Assembly (NCBI RefSeq): GCF_001704295.1
Contig: NZ_CP012334.1
Location: 1,872,084 to 1,936,083, forward strand
DNA from: Bordetella sp. H567
GTDB lineage: Bacteria > Pseudomonadota > Gammaproteobacteria > Burkholderiales > Burkholderiaceae_B
Direction: 5' to 3'
DNA: 64,000 bases
Shown: positions 8,963-17,919 of the stretch, piece after piece
Layout: every line of letters starts with the position of its first letter
How positions within the stretch are numbered: position 1 is the stretch's first letter
The notes under the pieces: generated by a model
Told to the model about the DNA's origin: nothing
Databases searched by the model: none
The model's input: the letters and a program-made list of their open reading frames with translations, nothing else
Program-made: the position numbers and the translations under genes

Positions 8963-10786
8963 ATGCTGGTACGACGATTCTCAAGGGCCTGGTCCACGCG
9001 GACGCCGGGGCAGGCGAGGCAGGCCACGCAGGCCACACAGGCCACACAGGCCACACAGTCCACACAGTCCACGCAGGCCACACAGTCCACGCCGGCCACA
9101 CTAGCCGGCTCGTCCGTGCTGCCGGTGCTCGCCACGCAGGACGACATTGCGCGCATGGTCCCTGCGTTCGTGCGGGCGGTCGGCGACGAATTCGATCTTG
9201 CGGCCCTGGCGGGGCGGCTTTGCCCCGTCGTACTGCAGGATGGCGCCGTGGCCATCTTCGCGCTGGCCGACTATGCCCGTGGCGACCAGGCGGACGAAGT
9301 CGAACGCATGGTGCTGCGTCGCGGACGCCGCCTGGCCGCGCCGTCGCGCTATGTGCTGCCCGCGCCCCTGCTGCTTAGCGTGGCGCGCGGCCAATTGACC
9401 CTGCAACGCTTGCGCGATCGCCGCACCATCCTGGCGGACCGGCATAAATCCGCCTTGGCGGCCGGCTTTTGTGACATCGTCACGTGGGGCGTCCGCCACG
9501 ATGCCAGCGATGTTCATTTGAACGTTCATCTGCGCAAGCCGGAGTCCGAAGTGCGCTTCACGATCGCGGGGCGCTACGTCGCGCCGTCGCGCTTTCGCCA
9601 TATGCCGACCGCGACCCTGATGGAGATGCTGGCCGTGGCATGGATGGATATACGCGGCGGCAATGGCGCGGTGTTCGATCCCCAGGTCGAGCAGCAGGGA
9701 CAGTTGCACATCCAGGTGGACGACCGCCCGGTCATGCTGCGCTGGGCTTCGCTGGCGACGGACAGGGGGCCGGCGGTATGCCTGCGCCTGCTGCGGCTGG
9801 ACATGCAGTTCCAGGGACTCTCGCTGCGCTCGCTAGGCTATCTGGACAGCCAGATCGAGATGCTGCGGCACGCCAGCCGGGCCGACGGCGGCGCGGTCGT
9901 GCTGGCCGGCGTGGTCGGGTCCGGCAAGTCCACGACCATCGCCACGCTGATCCGCACGTTGCCCGGCAGCCGCAAGGTCATCACGCTGGAAGACCCCGTG
10001 GAATATGTCATCGACAATGCGCTGCAGAATAGCGTCTCCCGCAATCTCGATGACAGCAGCGCCACGGTCTTCGATGCCAAGCTCAGGACCGTGAAGCGCT
10101 CCGCGATGGACGATCTGCTTATCGGCGAAATTCGCGACGCGGAGACCGGCCGGGCGTTCATGGATCTCGCGGGATCGGGCGTCAACCTCTATACGACAAC
10201 CCACGCCGCCTCGGCGATGATGATCCCCGAACGGCTGTCCTCCGATTTCATCGGCGTGTCGCGCGACTTCCTGGCCACCCCGGGCGTGCTCAAATTGCTG
10301 GTGTACCAGGCCCTGTTGCCCCGGCTTTGCCCACATTGCGCCTTGCCGCTGGCAACGCTGCATGATCGCGCCGACGGCGCGGCCTGGCGCGACTGGACAC
10401 ACCGTTTAACGGCCCTGTACGACCTGCGCGCCGAAACGCTGCGCATGCGCAACAGCGAGGGCTGCACCCGCTGCGCGAACGAGGAACTGCCTCATCTGAA
10501 CGGCACCGCCGGCCGCACCGTGGTGGCGGAGATGATCGAACCTGCGCACGACGATATCTTTCTGCGCTGCGTGCGTCAGCGGGACAACCTGGCGCTGCGC
10601 CGCCATCTGCGCGGACGCCGTGCCGCGCCGTTCGACAGCCCGGACATGAACGGCAAGAGCGCCATGGAGTGCGCCATGTACAAGGTATCGACCGGAGAGA
10701 TCGATCCGCGCGACGTGGAATCCCGTTTCCAGTCCTATGCCTCGGTCGAACGCGAGCGCGCGGCGTCGGGGGGCTGCCATGCCTGA
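8963..10786 (+). CDS. pilQ: PilQ, assembly ATPase of the type IVb pilus (GspE/PilB family)
   Basis: A 607-residue cytoplasmic secretion ATPase that should power pilin polymerisation. Walker A is GVVGSGKSTT at about residues 315-324, the Asp box contains LEDPVEYV, and a Walker B-like MDDLLIGEIRD lies near 383. Two CxxC pairs (CPHC near 455, CTRC near 501) could bind zinc, as in many PilB-type ATPases. Residues 17-46 are a Thr/Gln-rich stretch encoded by a 9-bp tandem repeat, followed by the N-terminal domain. The ATG at 8963, 9 bases after pilP, fits better than in-frame ATGs inside pilP. No PilT-type retraction ATPase is encoded here, as in R64 and bundle-forming pilus loci where one may also be absent. 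Confidence 0.9.
   Translation: MLVRRFSRAWSTRTPGQARQATQATQATQATQSTQSTQATQSTPATLAGSSVLPVLATQDDIARMVPAFVRAVGDEFDLAALAGRLCPVVLQDGAVAIFALADYARGDQADEVERMVLRRGRRLAAPSRYVLPAPLLLSVARGQLTLQRLRDRRTILADRHKSALAAGFCDIVTWGVRHDASDVHLNVHLRKPESEVRFTIAGRYVAPSRFRHMPTATLMEMLAVAWMDIRGGNGAVFDPQVEQQGQLHIQVDDRPVMLRWASLATDRGPAVCLRLLRLDMQFQGLSLRSLGYLDSQIEMLRHASRADGGAVVLAGVVGSGKSTTIATLIRTLPGSRKVITLEDPVEYVIDNALQNSVSRNLDDSSATVFDAKLRTVKRSAMDDLLIGEIRDAETGRAFMDLAGSGVNLYTTTHAASAMMIPERLSSDFIGVSRDFLATPGVLKLLVYQALLPRLCPHCALPLATLHDRADGAAWRDWTHRLTALYDLRAETLRMRNSEGCTRCANEELPHLNGTAGRTVVAEMIEPAHDDIFLRCVRQRDNLALRRHLRGRRAAPFDSPDMNGKSAMECAMYKVSTGEIDPRDVESRFQSYASVERERAASGGCHA
9011..9100 (+). repeat. 9-bp tandem repeat inside pilQ
   Basis: About ten head-to-tail copies of a 9-bp unit with consensus CAGGCCACA; variants include CAGTCCACA and CAGGCCACG. 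Because the unit is three codons, gain or loss of copies keeps the frame and only changes the number of ATQ/STQ triplets near the N-terminus of PilQ. Confidence 0.95.
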
Positions 10787-11924
10787 CTGGCGCGGCATGA
10801 TCACGGGCGCGATAGCCGCGCGGCTGGATTTCCAGCGCCTGCGCCTGCGCTGGGACGCCGTGCGGTTCTCCGGTATGCGCGCGGACTACTACGAGTACCT
10901 TGCCGACATGCTGGACGGCCTGCAGGGACGCAAGACCCTGCGCGATCTCTTCGATGACGACGCCTGCCGCCATGGCGGGGGCAGCGTTCGCGGGCGCCTG
11001 GCGCGGCACTGGTCACAGGCGCTGGAACGCTGCGGCGGGGATCTGGCCCTGGCCTGGGCGGGCAGCATGCCGGCCGCCGAACTGGCCCTGCTGCACGCTG
11101 CCCAGGAGGGTGGCGCGGGCGCGCTGACCGCCGCGTTGCGCGACCTGGCCCGCGCCGCGCGCGTGGTCGAACAATGCGTGCGCATCCTCCGCGACACGCT
11201 GATGGCGGGCGTGGCGGCCGTGGCCGTGGCACTGGCCCTGGCCGCGGCGGTGCCGTATTTCACCGCGCCGCGACTGCAGGCCGTGTTCCACGGTGTGCCG
11301 TCCACCTACTACGGCGTCCTGACACGTGGCCTCTTTACCTTCGCCGGCGCGGTGCGCCACGGCCTGCCCCTGCTGCTTGCATGCGGGGTGGGCGGCATCT
11401 GGCTGCTGCTCTGGTCGCTGCCCAATCTGGTCGGGTCGTGGCGCGCGCGGCTGGACGGCTGGCTTGTGTGGCGCCTGTATCGCGACGTCAATACCATCCG
11501 CTTCCTGGCCATGCTTGCCGTCTTGGTCCGTCCGCGTGGCAATGTCGATATCCGCCTGCGCCAGGCCCTGGCCATGCAAGCCGATCAGGCGCGCCCCTGG
11601 CTGTCCTGGCATATACGCGAGATGGTCGCGCGCATCGATGCCGGAATGGTGGGCGCCGACAGTTTCGACACGGGCATGATAGACCGGCGCATCTGGTGGT
11701 ACCTGAGCGACATGGTCGCCGCTCACGGCATGGCCGCAGGGCTGGACAAGGCCGCGGATCGTATCGAACGGCGCGCACTGGCACAGGTCGGCCGACAGGC
11801 TCAGGCACTTCGCTGGGGGATGCTGCTCGGCGCGGTATCCGCGGTCATCGCCCTGGCCTTGTGGCATTACGCCGCGATCGACGAATTACGCCGCGCCCTG
11901 ATGCACGTCCACGCGGCCGGCTAG
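10779..11924 (+). CDS. pilR: PilR, inner-membrane platform protein (GspF/PilC family)
   Basis: A 381-residue polytopic inner-membrane protein that would sit above the PilQ ATPase. It has the duplicated cytoplasmic-domain layout of T2SF proteins. Three hydrophobic segments are visible, at about 141-165 (AGVAAVAVALALAAAVPYF), 190-215 (LPLLLACGVGGIWLLLW) and 346-362 (GMLLGAVSAVIALALW). Motifs such as LRDLFDDDA near residue 50 fit the first helical domain. The start overlaps the end of pilQ by 8 bases, as expected for a coupled ATPase/platform pair. Confidence 0.87.
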   Translation: MPDWRGMITGAIAARLDFQRLRLRWDAVRFSGMRADYYEYLADMLDGLQGRKTLRDLFDDDACRHGGGSVRGRLARHWSQALERCGGDLALAWAGSMPAAELALLHAAQEGGAGALTAALRDLARAARVVEQCVRILRDTLMAGVAAVAVALALAAAVPYFTAPRLQAVFHGVPSTYYGVLTRGLFTFAGAVRHGLPLLLACGVGGIWLLLWSLPNLVGSWRARLDGWLVWRLYRDVNTIRFLAMLAVLVRPRGNVDIRLRQALAMQADQARPWLSWHIREMVARIDAGMVGADSFDTGMIDRRIWWYLSDMVAAHGMAAGLDKAADRIERRALAQVGRQAQALRWGMLLGAVSAVIALALWHYAAIDELRRALMHVHAAG

Positions 11925-11975
11925 CCGGCCGTCCTCAATGCTTTCCAAAACACCCGGCCTTTACAAGGAGCCGCC

Positions 11976-12578
11976 ATGTCCGCGCGCCGCCACGCCCTCC
12001 AGCAAGGGTTCTCGCTGATCGAAGTGTCCATCGTGACCGCCATCGTCCTATTGATCGCCATCGTCGGGATACCCGCGATCGGCAGCTATGTCGTCGAAAA
12101 CAAGGTGCCCAAGGTCGGCGAGGAACTGCAGCGCTTCGTCGCCCGGGTCAAGGCCAACGGCCAGGGCGGCGGGGTCGCGCCGTACCACAAGCTGCATGGC
12201 GGCATGCTGGCGAACGCCTTGCGGGATTCCAGCGTCTTCGCGGTCAGCGGCAGCGATGCATCGGCCGTGGTGGCGCACGGCCTGGGCGGGAATGGCGCGG
12301 GCGGCAACGGCACCATCGCGGTGGCGCCGGCCTCGTTCGCGGGCGGCGGCCCCGGGTCGGCCTTCACGCTGACGCTGACCAACGTCAACAACGCCGCTTG
12401 TCCGGGAATCGCATCGGTCATGCAGCGCGTATCGGAAATCATCGCGGTGGAAGGCGAGGGCGGGCCGGTGATCGTCAAGGACACCAGTGCATCGCCACCT
12501 CAAGGTTACGACGCCATGCTCGCGCAGGCGCAATGCGCCCGTGGCGATGCCAATACCTTTGTTTTCACCGCACGCTGA
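11976..12578 (+). CDS. pilS: PilS, major type IVb prepilin
   Basis: A 200-residue pilin precursor. The short leader ends QQG and is followed by FSLIEVSIVTAIVLLIAIVG, so cleavage is expected after Gly11. Phe is then mature residue 1 and the invariant Glu is residue 5. The rest of helix 1 is hydrophobic, as in PilS/TcpA-type pilins. The globular part contains many glycines (GLGGNGAGGNG). A Cys in AACPGIAS and another in QAQCARGD, about 40 residues apart near the C-terminus, could form the disulphide of the D-region. A ribosome-binding AAGGAG at 11967-11972 precedes the ATG. A prepilin peptidase is required but not encoded in this window. Confidence 0.9.
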   Translation: MSARRHALQQGFSLIEVSIVTAIVLLIAIVGIPAIGSYVVENKVPKVGEELQRFVARVKANGQGGGVAPYHKLHGGMLANALRDSSVFAVSGSDASAVVAHGLGGNGAGGNGTIAVAPASFAGGGPGSAFTLTLTNVNNAACPGIASVMQRVSEIIAVEGEGGPVIVKDTSASPPQGYDAMLAQAQCARGDANTFVFTAR

Positions 12579-12591
12579 CCGGGGCGCGCTT

Positions 12592-13662
12592 ATGCCCGGC
12601 CTTCATTCCGCGCGCCCGGATCGCGGCGTTCGCGGCCAACGCGGTTTCGCCCTGCTCGAATTGACCATCGCCGTCGCGATCACCTGCCTGCTGGCCATCT
12701 GGGCGGCCAATCGCTTGATGCACGACGCGGACGGCATCGCGGAACGCGCGGCAGGCCTGTGGATGCTGGACATCCGCCGCGCGCTGGACGGCATGCTGGC
12801 CCGCCACGGCGACACGCTGGCCGGCGGCGCCGCGCCGGTGGATGAACAGGGCAGGGCACTGTATGCCGATCCCTGGGCGCCTACGCTGACGGAGTTGAAG
12901 GCACAAGGCCATCTTGCCGCCGCCTTTCCGGAGCCGGGCCCCATGGGCATGCAGGCCGCGGTCAAGCTGTGGCGCGGCGAGGACTGCCCGGGCGCCGGAT
13001 GCCGCGTGGAGGCCCTGGCGTACAGCGGCGTGCCGGCCGGTGCCGCGGGCGGACGCCGCGCTCCGGCCACGGCCGATCTGTCCCGCATCGCGGGTGTCAT
13101 CATGGCGACCGACGGGGCGGGAGCCAGCGTGTCGGCGCTTGCGCCCGACCGCCTGCGTGGCGCGGCTTTCGATCTTCCCAATCCTCCGGTGCCCGGCATG
13201 GCACCCTTGCCCATCGGCACGGTCGCTGTCCGCGCCGGCCGCGAAGCCGCCGATGCCGGGCGCTATCTGCAGACGCGGGACCCGCGCGATCCGCAATTCC
13301 GCGGCGACGTCTCGGCGGCTGGTACGCTGTCGACGCGTGGCCGCCTGGTCGCCGGCGAGCATCTGAAACTGGACGGCCTCGCCGTCCCAGGGGACCCCTG
13401 TCTTGAAAACGGCTTGCTGGCACGGGATGCGGATGGCAGCCTGCTGAACTGCGCGGCGGGCATCTGGTCGCCGCCGGGCGGATTCGGCGGCGCGTATGCC
13501 ACCAATACCGGCGCCGGCTGCGATGTGCCGGGGCGGTCGGTGCCGAATCCCCGAACCGGCGCGTGCTCCTGCCCGCCGGGCTATCGCGCCGTCATGGTCG
13601 CCGCCGGCGGCGAGCGGGACGCGGAAGTCGGCTGGACCGAAGGCTACGTCTGCCTGCGTTGA
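12592..13662 (+). CDS. pilV: PilV-like minor pilin / tip adhesin
   Basis: A 356-residue protein with a second type IV prepilin leader: QRG then FALLELTIAVAITCLLAIW. Cleavage after Gly18 leaves Glu at mature position 5. Size and place after pilS match R64 PilV, the minor pilin that tips the thin pilus and binds recipient lipopolysaccharide. The last 50 residues form a Cys-rich module (CDVPG, TGACSCPPG, GYVCLR) like a small EGF-type fold, plausibly the binding tip. In R64 the C-terminus is switched by a shufflon. Here the gene ends in a single stop, and alaS follows directly with no alternative C-terminal cassettes or recombinase gene. The start at 12592 gives a normal leader; an in-frame ATG at 12487 would not. 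Confidence 0.82.
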   Translation: MPGLHSARPDRGVRGQRGFALLELTIAVAITCLLAIWAANRLMHDADGIAERAAGLWMLDIRRALDGMLARHGDTLAGGAAPVDEQGRALYADPWAPTLTELKAQGHLAAAFPEPGPMGMQAAVKLWRGEDCPGAGCRVEALAYSGVPAGAAGGRRAPATADLSRIAGVIMATDGAGASVSALAPDRLRGAAFDLPNPPVPGMAPLPIGTVAVRAGREAADAGRYLQTRDPRDPQFRGDVSAAGTLSTRGRLVAGEHLKLDGLAVPGDPCLENGLLARDADGSLLNCAAGIWSPPGGFGGAYATNTGAGCDVPGRSVPNPRTGACSCPPGYRAVMVAAGGERDAEVGWTEGYVCLR

Positions 13663-13687
13663 ATGGCCGTGGCCCCGGACGTTACAG

Positions 13688-13715
13688 TCTTCAAACGGAC
13701 GCAACCCTCTATAAT
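13688..13715 (+). promoter_or_regulatory. Promoter for alaS
   Basis: A perfect TATAAT at 13710-13715 lies 16 bp after a weak -35 TCTTCA at 13688-13693. The predicted transcript start near 13722 leaves only about 8 bases before the ATG at 13730 but 29 before the ATG at 13751, which favours the latter start for alaS. Confidence 0.55.
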
Positions 13716-13750
13716 CAAAAATTCGCCTCATGTCGACCGATTCATCCGCG

Positions 13751-16372
13751 ATGAAATCCTCCGAGATCCGCCAGAAGTTCCTGCAGTTCTTCCAGTCCAA
13801 GGGGCACACCATCGTCCCTTCGTCGTCGCTCGTTCCCGGCAATGACCCGACCTTGCTGTTCACCAATTCGGGCATGGTCCAGTTCAAGGACGTGTTCACC
13901 GGCAAGGAAACCCGCGCCTATACGCGTGCAACGTCGTCGCAGCGCAGTGTGCGGGCCGGCGGCAAGCATAACGACCTGGAAAACGTCGGGTACACGGCGC
14001 GGCATCACACGTTCTTCGAAATGCTGGGCAACTTCAGCTTCGGGGACTATTTCAAGCGCGACGCGATCCATTACGCCTGGGAACTCCTGACCGCCGTCTA
14101 TAAGCTGCCGGCTGAAAAACTGTGGGTCACGGTCTATCACGAAGACGACGAGGCCTATGACATCTGGGCCAAGGAAATCGGCGTGCCGGCGGAACGCATC
14201 GTCCGGATCGGCGACAACAAGGGCGCCCGCTACGCCTCCGACAACTTCTGGCAGATGGCGGAAACCGGGCCCTGCGGCCCGTGTTCGGAAATCTTCTACG
14301 ACCATGGCCCGGACGTCTGGGGCGGGCCCCCGGGTTCGCCGGAAGAGGACGGCGACCGCTACATCGAGATCTGGAACCTGGTGTTCATGCAGTTCGAGCG
14401 CGATGCGGCCGGCAATATGTCCAAGCTGCCCAAGCCCTGCGTGGATACCGGCATGGGCCTGGAGCGGATCTCCGCCGTGCTGCAGGGCGTGCATTCCAAT
14501 TATGAAATCGATCTTTTCCAGAAGCTGATCGCGGCCGCCGCGCGTGAGACCGGCGTGCGAGATCTCGCCGACAATTCGCTGAAGGTCATCGCGGACCATA
14601 TCCGTGCGTGTTCCTTCCTGATCGTCGACGGCGTCATCCCCAGCAACGAAGGGCGCGGCTACGTCCTGCGCCGCATCGTACGGCGCGCCTTGCGGCATGG
14701 GTACAAGCTGGGGCAGACCAAGCCCTTCTTCTATCGGCTGGTGCCCGACCTTGTCGCCGAAATGGGCGATGCCTATCCCGAGCTCGCCCGTACCGCGGAT
14801 CGCGTCGCGCAAGTGCTCAGGCAGGAAGAGGAACGCTTCGGCGAAACCCTCGAACACGGCATGAAAATCCTGGAAAGCGCCTTGGCCGGCGTGCCGAAGG
14901 GCGGGCAGTTGGACGGCACGACGCTGTTCACGCTGTACGACACCTATGGCTTCCCCCTCGACCTGACGGCCGACATCTGCCGCGAACGCGGGGTGGAAGT
15001 CGACCAGGCCGGCTTCGACGCGGCCATGGCGCGCCAGCGCGAACAGGCAAGGGCGGCCGGCAAGTTCAAGATGGCCGAAGGCCTGGCCTACGAAGGCGCG
15101 GCCACCCGTTTCGAGGGCTACGAGAACATCGAGCTGGACAATGTGCGGGTCGTCGCACTGTATGCGGACGGCACCGCCGTGGCGCGCATCCAGGCCGGCC
15201 AGGACGCCGTGGTCGTGCTGGATGCCACGCCTTTCTATGCCGAATCCGGCGGCCAGGTCGGCGACACCGGTTTGCTGGAAGCCGCCGGCATGCGCTTCGC
15301 CGTGGCCGATACACAGAAGATCCAGGCCGGCGTCTTCGGCCACCATGGCAAGCTGGAGTCCGGCGGCCTGGCCGTCGGCGATACGGTACTGGCCCGCGTG
15401 GATGCCGTACGGCGCGCCCGCACCGTGCGCAACCACTCGGCCACGCACCTGATGCACAAGGCCTTGCGCGAAGTCCTGGGTGCCCACGTGCAGCAGCGCG
15501 GGTCCCTGGTCGATCCGGAAAAAACCCGCTTCGATTTCGCCCATGATGCCCCGATGACCGCCGAGCAGATCGCCCGCGTGGAAGCCATCGTCAATGCCGA
15601 AGTGCTGGCCAACCAGCCCGCCCAGTCGCGCGTGCTGCCGTATGAAGAGGCGGTCAAGGGCGGCGCCATGGCCTTGTTCGGCGAAAAATACGGCGACACG
15701 GTTCGCGTGCTGGACATCGGCTTTTCCCGCGAATTGTGCGGCGGTACGCACGTGACGCGTACCGGCGATATCGGCATGTTCAAGATCGTCGCGGAAACCG
15801 GCGTGGCCGCCGGCGTGCGTCGCGTCGAAGCGATCACCGGGGACAACACGCTGGCCTGGGTACAGGCGCAGACGGCCTTGCTGAACCGCGCCGCCGCCGC
15901 GCTCAGGACGCCGGCCGCCGATCTTCCCGAGCGCATCGCCCAGGTACAGGAGCAGGTCAAGTCTCTGGAAAAAGACCTGGACCAGGCGCGCAGCCGCCTG
16001 GCCGCCAACGCCGGCAACGACCTGGCTGCCCGCCAAACGGTGGAAATCAAGGGCATCAAGGTACTGGCGGCCGGCATCGACGGCGCCGATCCCAAGGCGC
16101 TGCGCGGGATGGTCGATCAGCTCAAGGACAAGCTCAAGCCGGCCGTGGTGCTGCTGGCCGCCGCGGCCGACGGCAAGATCAGTGTGGTTGGCGGTGTCAC
16201 GTCCGACCTGACCGACCGCATCAAGGCCGGGGAGCTGGTCGGCTTCGTATCGACCCAGCTGGGCGGCAAGGGCGGCGGCCGTCCGGACATGGCCATGGGC
16301 GGTGGCAGCGATGCCGCGGCCCTGCCGGCGGCCATCGCGAGCGTGCGCTCATGGGTGGATGAACGGCTGTGA
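13751..16372 (+). CDS. alaS: Alanine-tRNA ligase
   Basis: Charges tRNA-Ala with alanine and edits mischarged Ser/Gly. The 873-residue protein starts [19 protein letters not shown], as in Bordetella homologues. It shows the class II catalytic core ([16 protein letters not shown]), the editing-domain zinc motif [13 protein letters not shown] with a partner [10 protein letters not shown], a coiled-coil segment near residue 740, and a C-terminal DHHA1-type domain ending in [15 protein letters not shown]. An in-frame ATG at 13730 would add seven residues; promoter position and homologous starts favour 13751. The gene follows the pilus locus but has its own promoter. Confidence 0.97.
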   Translation: MKSSEIRQKFLQFFQSKGHTIVPSSSLVPGNDPTLLFTNSGMVQFKDVFTGKETRAYTRATSSQRSVRAGGKHNDLENVGYTARHHTFFEMLGNFSFGDYFKRDAIHYAWELLTAVYKLPAEKLWVTVYHEDDEAYDIWAKEIGVPAERIVRIGDNKGARYASDNFWQMAETGPCGPCSEIFYDHGPDVWGGPPGSPEEDGDRYIEIWNLVFMQFERDAAGNMSKLPKPCVDTGMGLERISAVLQGVHSNYEIDLFQKLIAAAARETGVRDLADNSLKVIADHIRACSFLIVDGVIPSNEGRGYVLRRIVRRALRHGYKLGQTKPFFYRLVPDLVAEMGDAYPELARTADRVAQVLRQEEERFGETLEHGMKILESALAGVPKGGQLDGTTLFTLYDTYGFPLDLTADICRERGVEVDQAGFDAAMARQREQARAAGKFKMAEGLAYEGAATRFEGYENIELDNVRVVALYADGTAVARIQAGQDAVVVLDATPFYAESGGQVGDTGLLEAAGMRFAVADTQKIQAGVFGHHGKLESGGLAVGDTVLARVDAVRRARTVRNHSATHLMHKALREVLGAHVQQRGSLVDPEKTRFDFAHDAPMTAEQIARVEAIVNAEVLANQPAQSRVLPYEEAVKGGAMALFGEKYGDTVRVLDIGFSRELCGGTHVTRTGDIGMFKIVAETGVAAGVRRVEAITGDNTLAWVQAQTALLNRAAAALRTPAADLPERIAQVQEQVKSLEKDLDQARSRLAANAGNDLAARQTVEIKGIKVLAAGIDGADPKALRGMVDQLKDKLKPAVVLLAAAADGKISVVGGVTSDLTDRIKAGELVGFVSTQLGGKGGGRPDMAMGGGSDAAALPAAIASVRSWVDERL

Positions 16373-16662
16373 CGCGCGATACCGAACCTGGCGGCGGCAC
16401 GGCCGTGCCGTCCGCGGAGCCGCAGGCGGCCGCGCCCGTCGCGGACCTGGAAGTCGACGCCAAGGGCCTGGCCTGCCCGCTGCCCATCTTGCGTGCCAAG
16501 AAAGCCCTGGCGCAACTGGCCAGCGGCCAGGTGCTGAAAGTCGTCACGACCGACCGCAATGCCATCCGCGATTTCCAGGCTTTCGCGCGGCAGACGGGCA
16601 ATACCCTGCTGCTACAGGAAGAAAGCGCGGGGCAGGGCGTGCATTTCCTGCGCCGGCGCTAG
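16369..16662 (+). CDS. TusA-family sulfurtransferase
   Basis: A 97-residue protein of the TusA/SirA/YeeD family of sulfur carriers. The conserved [12 protein letters not shown] motif supplies the acceptor Cys36. It has an N-terminal extension of about 25 Ala/Pro-rich residues compared with TusA. Translation starts at GTG 16369, overlapping the alaS stop by 4 bases, so it is coupled to alaS. The family passes persulfide to tRNA thiolation or sulfur metabolism enzymes. Which pathway is served here is not shown by context. Confidence 0.85.
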   Translation: MTRDTEPGGGTAVPSAEPQAAAPVADLEVDAKGLACPLPILRAKKALAQLASGQVLKVVTTDRNAIRDFQAFARQTGNTLLLQEESAGQGVHFLRRR

Positions 16663-16861
16663 GCAGGGTTCAGCGCTGACTTCCGGCTATCCGTGCCGGG
16701 CTACAGCGTCGGGCGGACGGCGTTTTCATTCGCTGTTTTCATGCGCCGTTTTCACGCGCAGTCTCCACGTTTTGCCCGCCTCCCTTCGCCCGCGGTATTA
16801 AAAGGGACGCGATAAATCGCGGCCAGGCTGCGACACTATCCAGCGAAAGATCCCCGCCCAT
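16663..16861 (+). other. Intergenic stretch with small repeats upstream of the rpsP promoter
   Basis: No gene is visible. Positions 16721-16758 hold three degenerate copies of a 13-15 bp unit containing GTTTTCAT/CG. CGCGATAAATCGCG at 16808-16821 is a perfect inverted repeat (6-bp arms, AA spacer) and could be an operator. Neither has a T-tract, so a terminator for the alaS-tusA transcript is not obvious. Confidence 0.5.
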
Positions 16862-16890
16862 TTGCCGGGATACTCGCGGAGTGCTAGAAT
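16862..16890 (+). promoter_or_regulatory. Sigma-70 promoter for rpsP-rimM-trmD
   Basis: TTGCCG (16862-16867), a 17-bp spacer and TAGAAT (16885-16890). The start site would lie near 16897, giving a 5' leader of about 30 bases before rpsP. Confidence 0.75.
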
Positions 16891-16925
16891 CTACTGTTTT
16901 TCACAACCAATTCAAGGGATTACCT

Positions 16926-17186
16926 ATGCTGGTGATTCGTCTGGCCCGCGGTGGCTCGAAAAAGCGTCCGTTCTACAACCTGGTGGCGACCGACTCGCGT
17001 AACCGCCGCGACGGCCGTTTCGTCGAGCGTGTGGGTTTCTACAATCCGGTAGCCGGCGAAGGCACGGAAAAGCTGCGCATCGCCCTGGACCGCGTTCAGT
17101 ACTGGACCGGCAACGGCGCCCAGCTGTCGCCTGCCGTCGCGCGCCTGGTCAAGGACTACTCGGCCAAGGTTTCGGCCTCTGCCTGA
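16926..17186 (+). CDS. rpsP: 30S ribosomal protein S16
   Basis: An 86-residue ribosomal protein beginning [20 protein letters not shown], the S16 signature, with [15 protein letters not shown] near the C-terminus. Length is normal. It stabilises the 16S rRNA 5' and central domains during 30S assembly. It is the first gene of the rpsP-rimM-trmD operon, behind a good promoter. The ATG at 16926 follows AAGGGAT at 16914-16920. Confidence 0.98.
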   Translation: MLVIRLARGGSKKRPFYNLVATDSRNRRDGRFVERVGFYNPVAGEGTEKLRIALDRVQYWTGNGAQLSPAVARLVKDYSAKVSASA

Positions 17187-17256
17187 TACCCGTCCGTGCC
17201 TGTGAACAGGGCGGGGCATACCGCCGTCCGCCTCGTTCCATGACCCGCGCCGCGCA

Positions 17257-17919
17257 ATGAGCAACGCCGCACCTACCGTTGGCGCGCCCGCCGATCTCGT
17301 CGAGCTCGGGCGCATTACCGGCGCCTATGGGGTCAAAGGCTGGGTCAAGATCCAGCCGCATTCGGCCGATGCGGACGTCCTTCTGGCTATCGCATCGGGC
17401 TCGTCCACCACGTCCTCGCCCCCGTCGACCTGGTGGCTGATCCGTCACGCCCCCCCCGGCACCACCGGCGCTTCAAGCCGCACGTCGTCGCCGCATCCGT
17501 ACGTCATCCGGGCCGCGCGCCCGCAGGGCTCGCACATCGTCGCCCAGCTGGACGGCATCGCCGATCGCGATCAGGCCGAAGCGTTGAAAGGCATGGCGGT
17601 ATGTGCGCCGCGCAGCGCTTTTCCCGCGCCCGACGAAGACGAGTATTACTGGGTCGACCTGATCGGCTGCTCCGTCCATGGCGACGACAACGGCGCTGCT
17701 GCCTTGCTCGGCATCGTTGACGAGGTCGTGGACAATGGCGCGCATGCCCTCCTCAAGGTGCGGCGCCAGCATGTGCCGGCGCCGGGCCAGCAGCCCCAGC
17801 CCCTGCTCGACGCGAAAGGCCGGGCTCTCGAAGTCCTGGTTCCCTTCGTCCACGCCCACATACGCGCCGTGGACCTGGCCAGCCGCCGTATCGACACCGA
17901 CTGGCCGCTGGATTTCTGA
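17257..17919 (+). CDS. rimM: Ribosome maturation factor RimM
   Basis: A 220-residue 30S assembly factor that binds S19 and helps 16S rRNA processing. The N-terminal domain opens with [19 protein letters not shown]. The PRC-barrel region contains [15 protein letters not shown] and ends [19 protein letters not shown]. It is longer than the usual 170-190 residues because of a Ser/Thr/Pro-rich insertion at about residues 46-72 ([10 protein letters not shown]) in the first barrel. It is preceded by rpsP and its last A overlaps the trmD ATG. Confidence 0.95.
   Translation: MSNAAPTVGAPADLVELGRITGAYGVKGWVKIQPHSADADVLLAIASGSSTTSSPPSTWWLIRHAPPGTTGASSRTSSPHPYVIRAARPQGSHIVAQLDGIADRDQAEALKGMAVCAPRSAFPAPDEDEYYWVDLIGCSVHGDDNGAAALLGIVDEVVDNGAHALLKVRRQHVPAPGQQPQPLLDAKGRALEVLVPFVHAHIRAVDLASRRIDTDWPLDF

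Noticed and set aside
12592-13700. Shufflon cassettes after pilV
   Set aside because: No inverted repeats, alternative C-termini or recombinase gene; alaS follows directly.
13742-16036. A 764-residue minus-strand frame opposite alaS; similar long frames opposite valS, purA and the OPT gene
   Set aside because: High-GC antisense frames with no domain signatures; the sense-strand genes are unambiguous.
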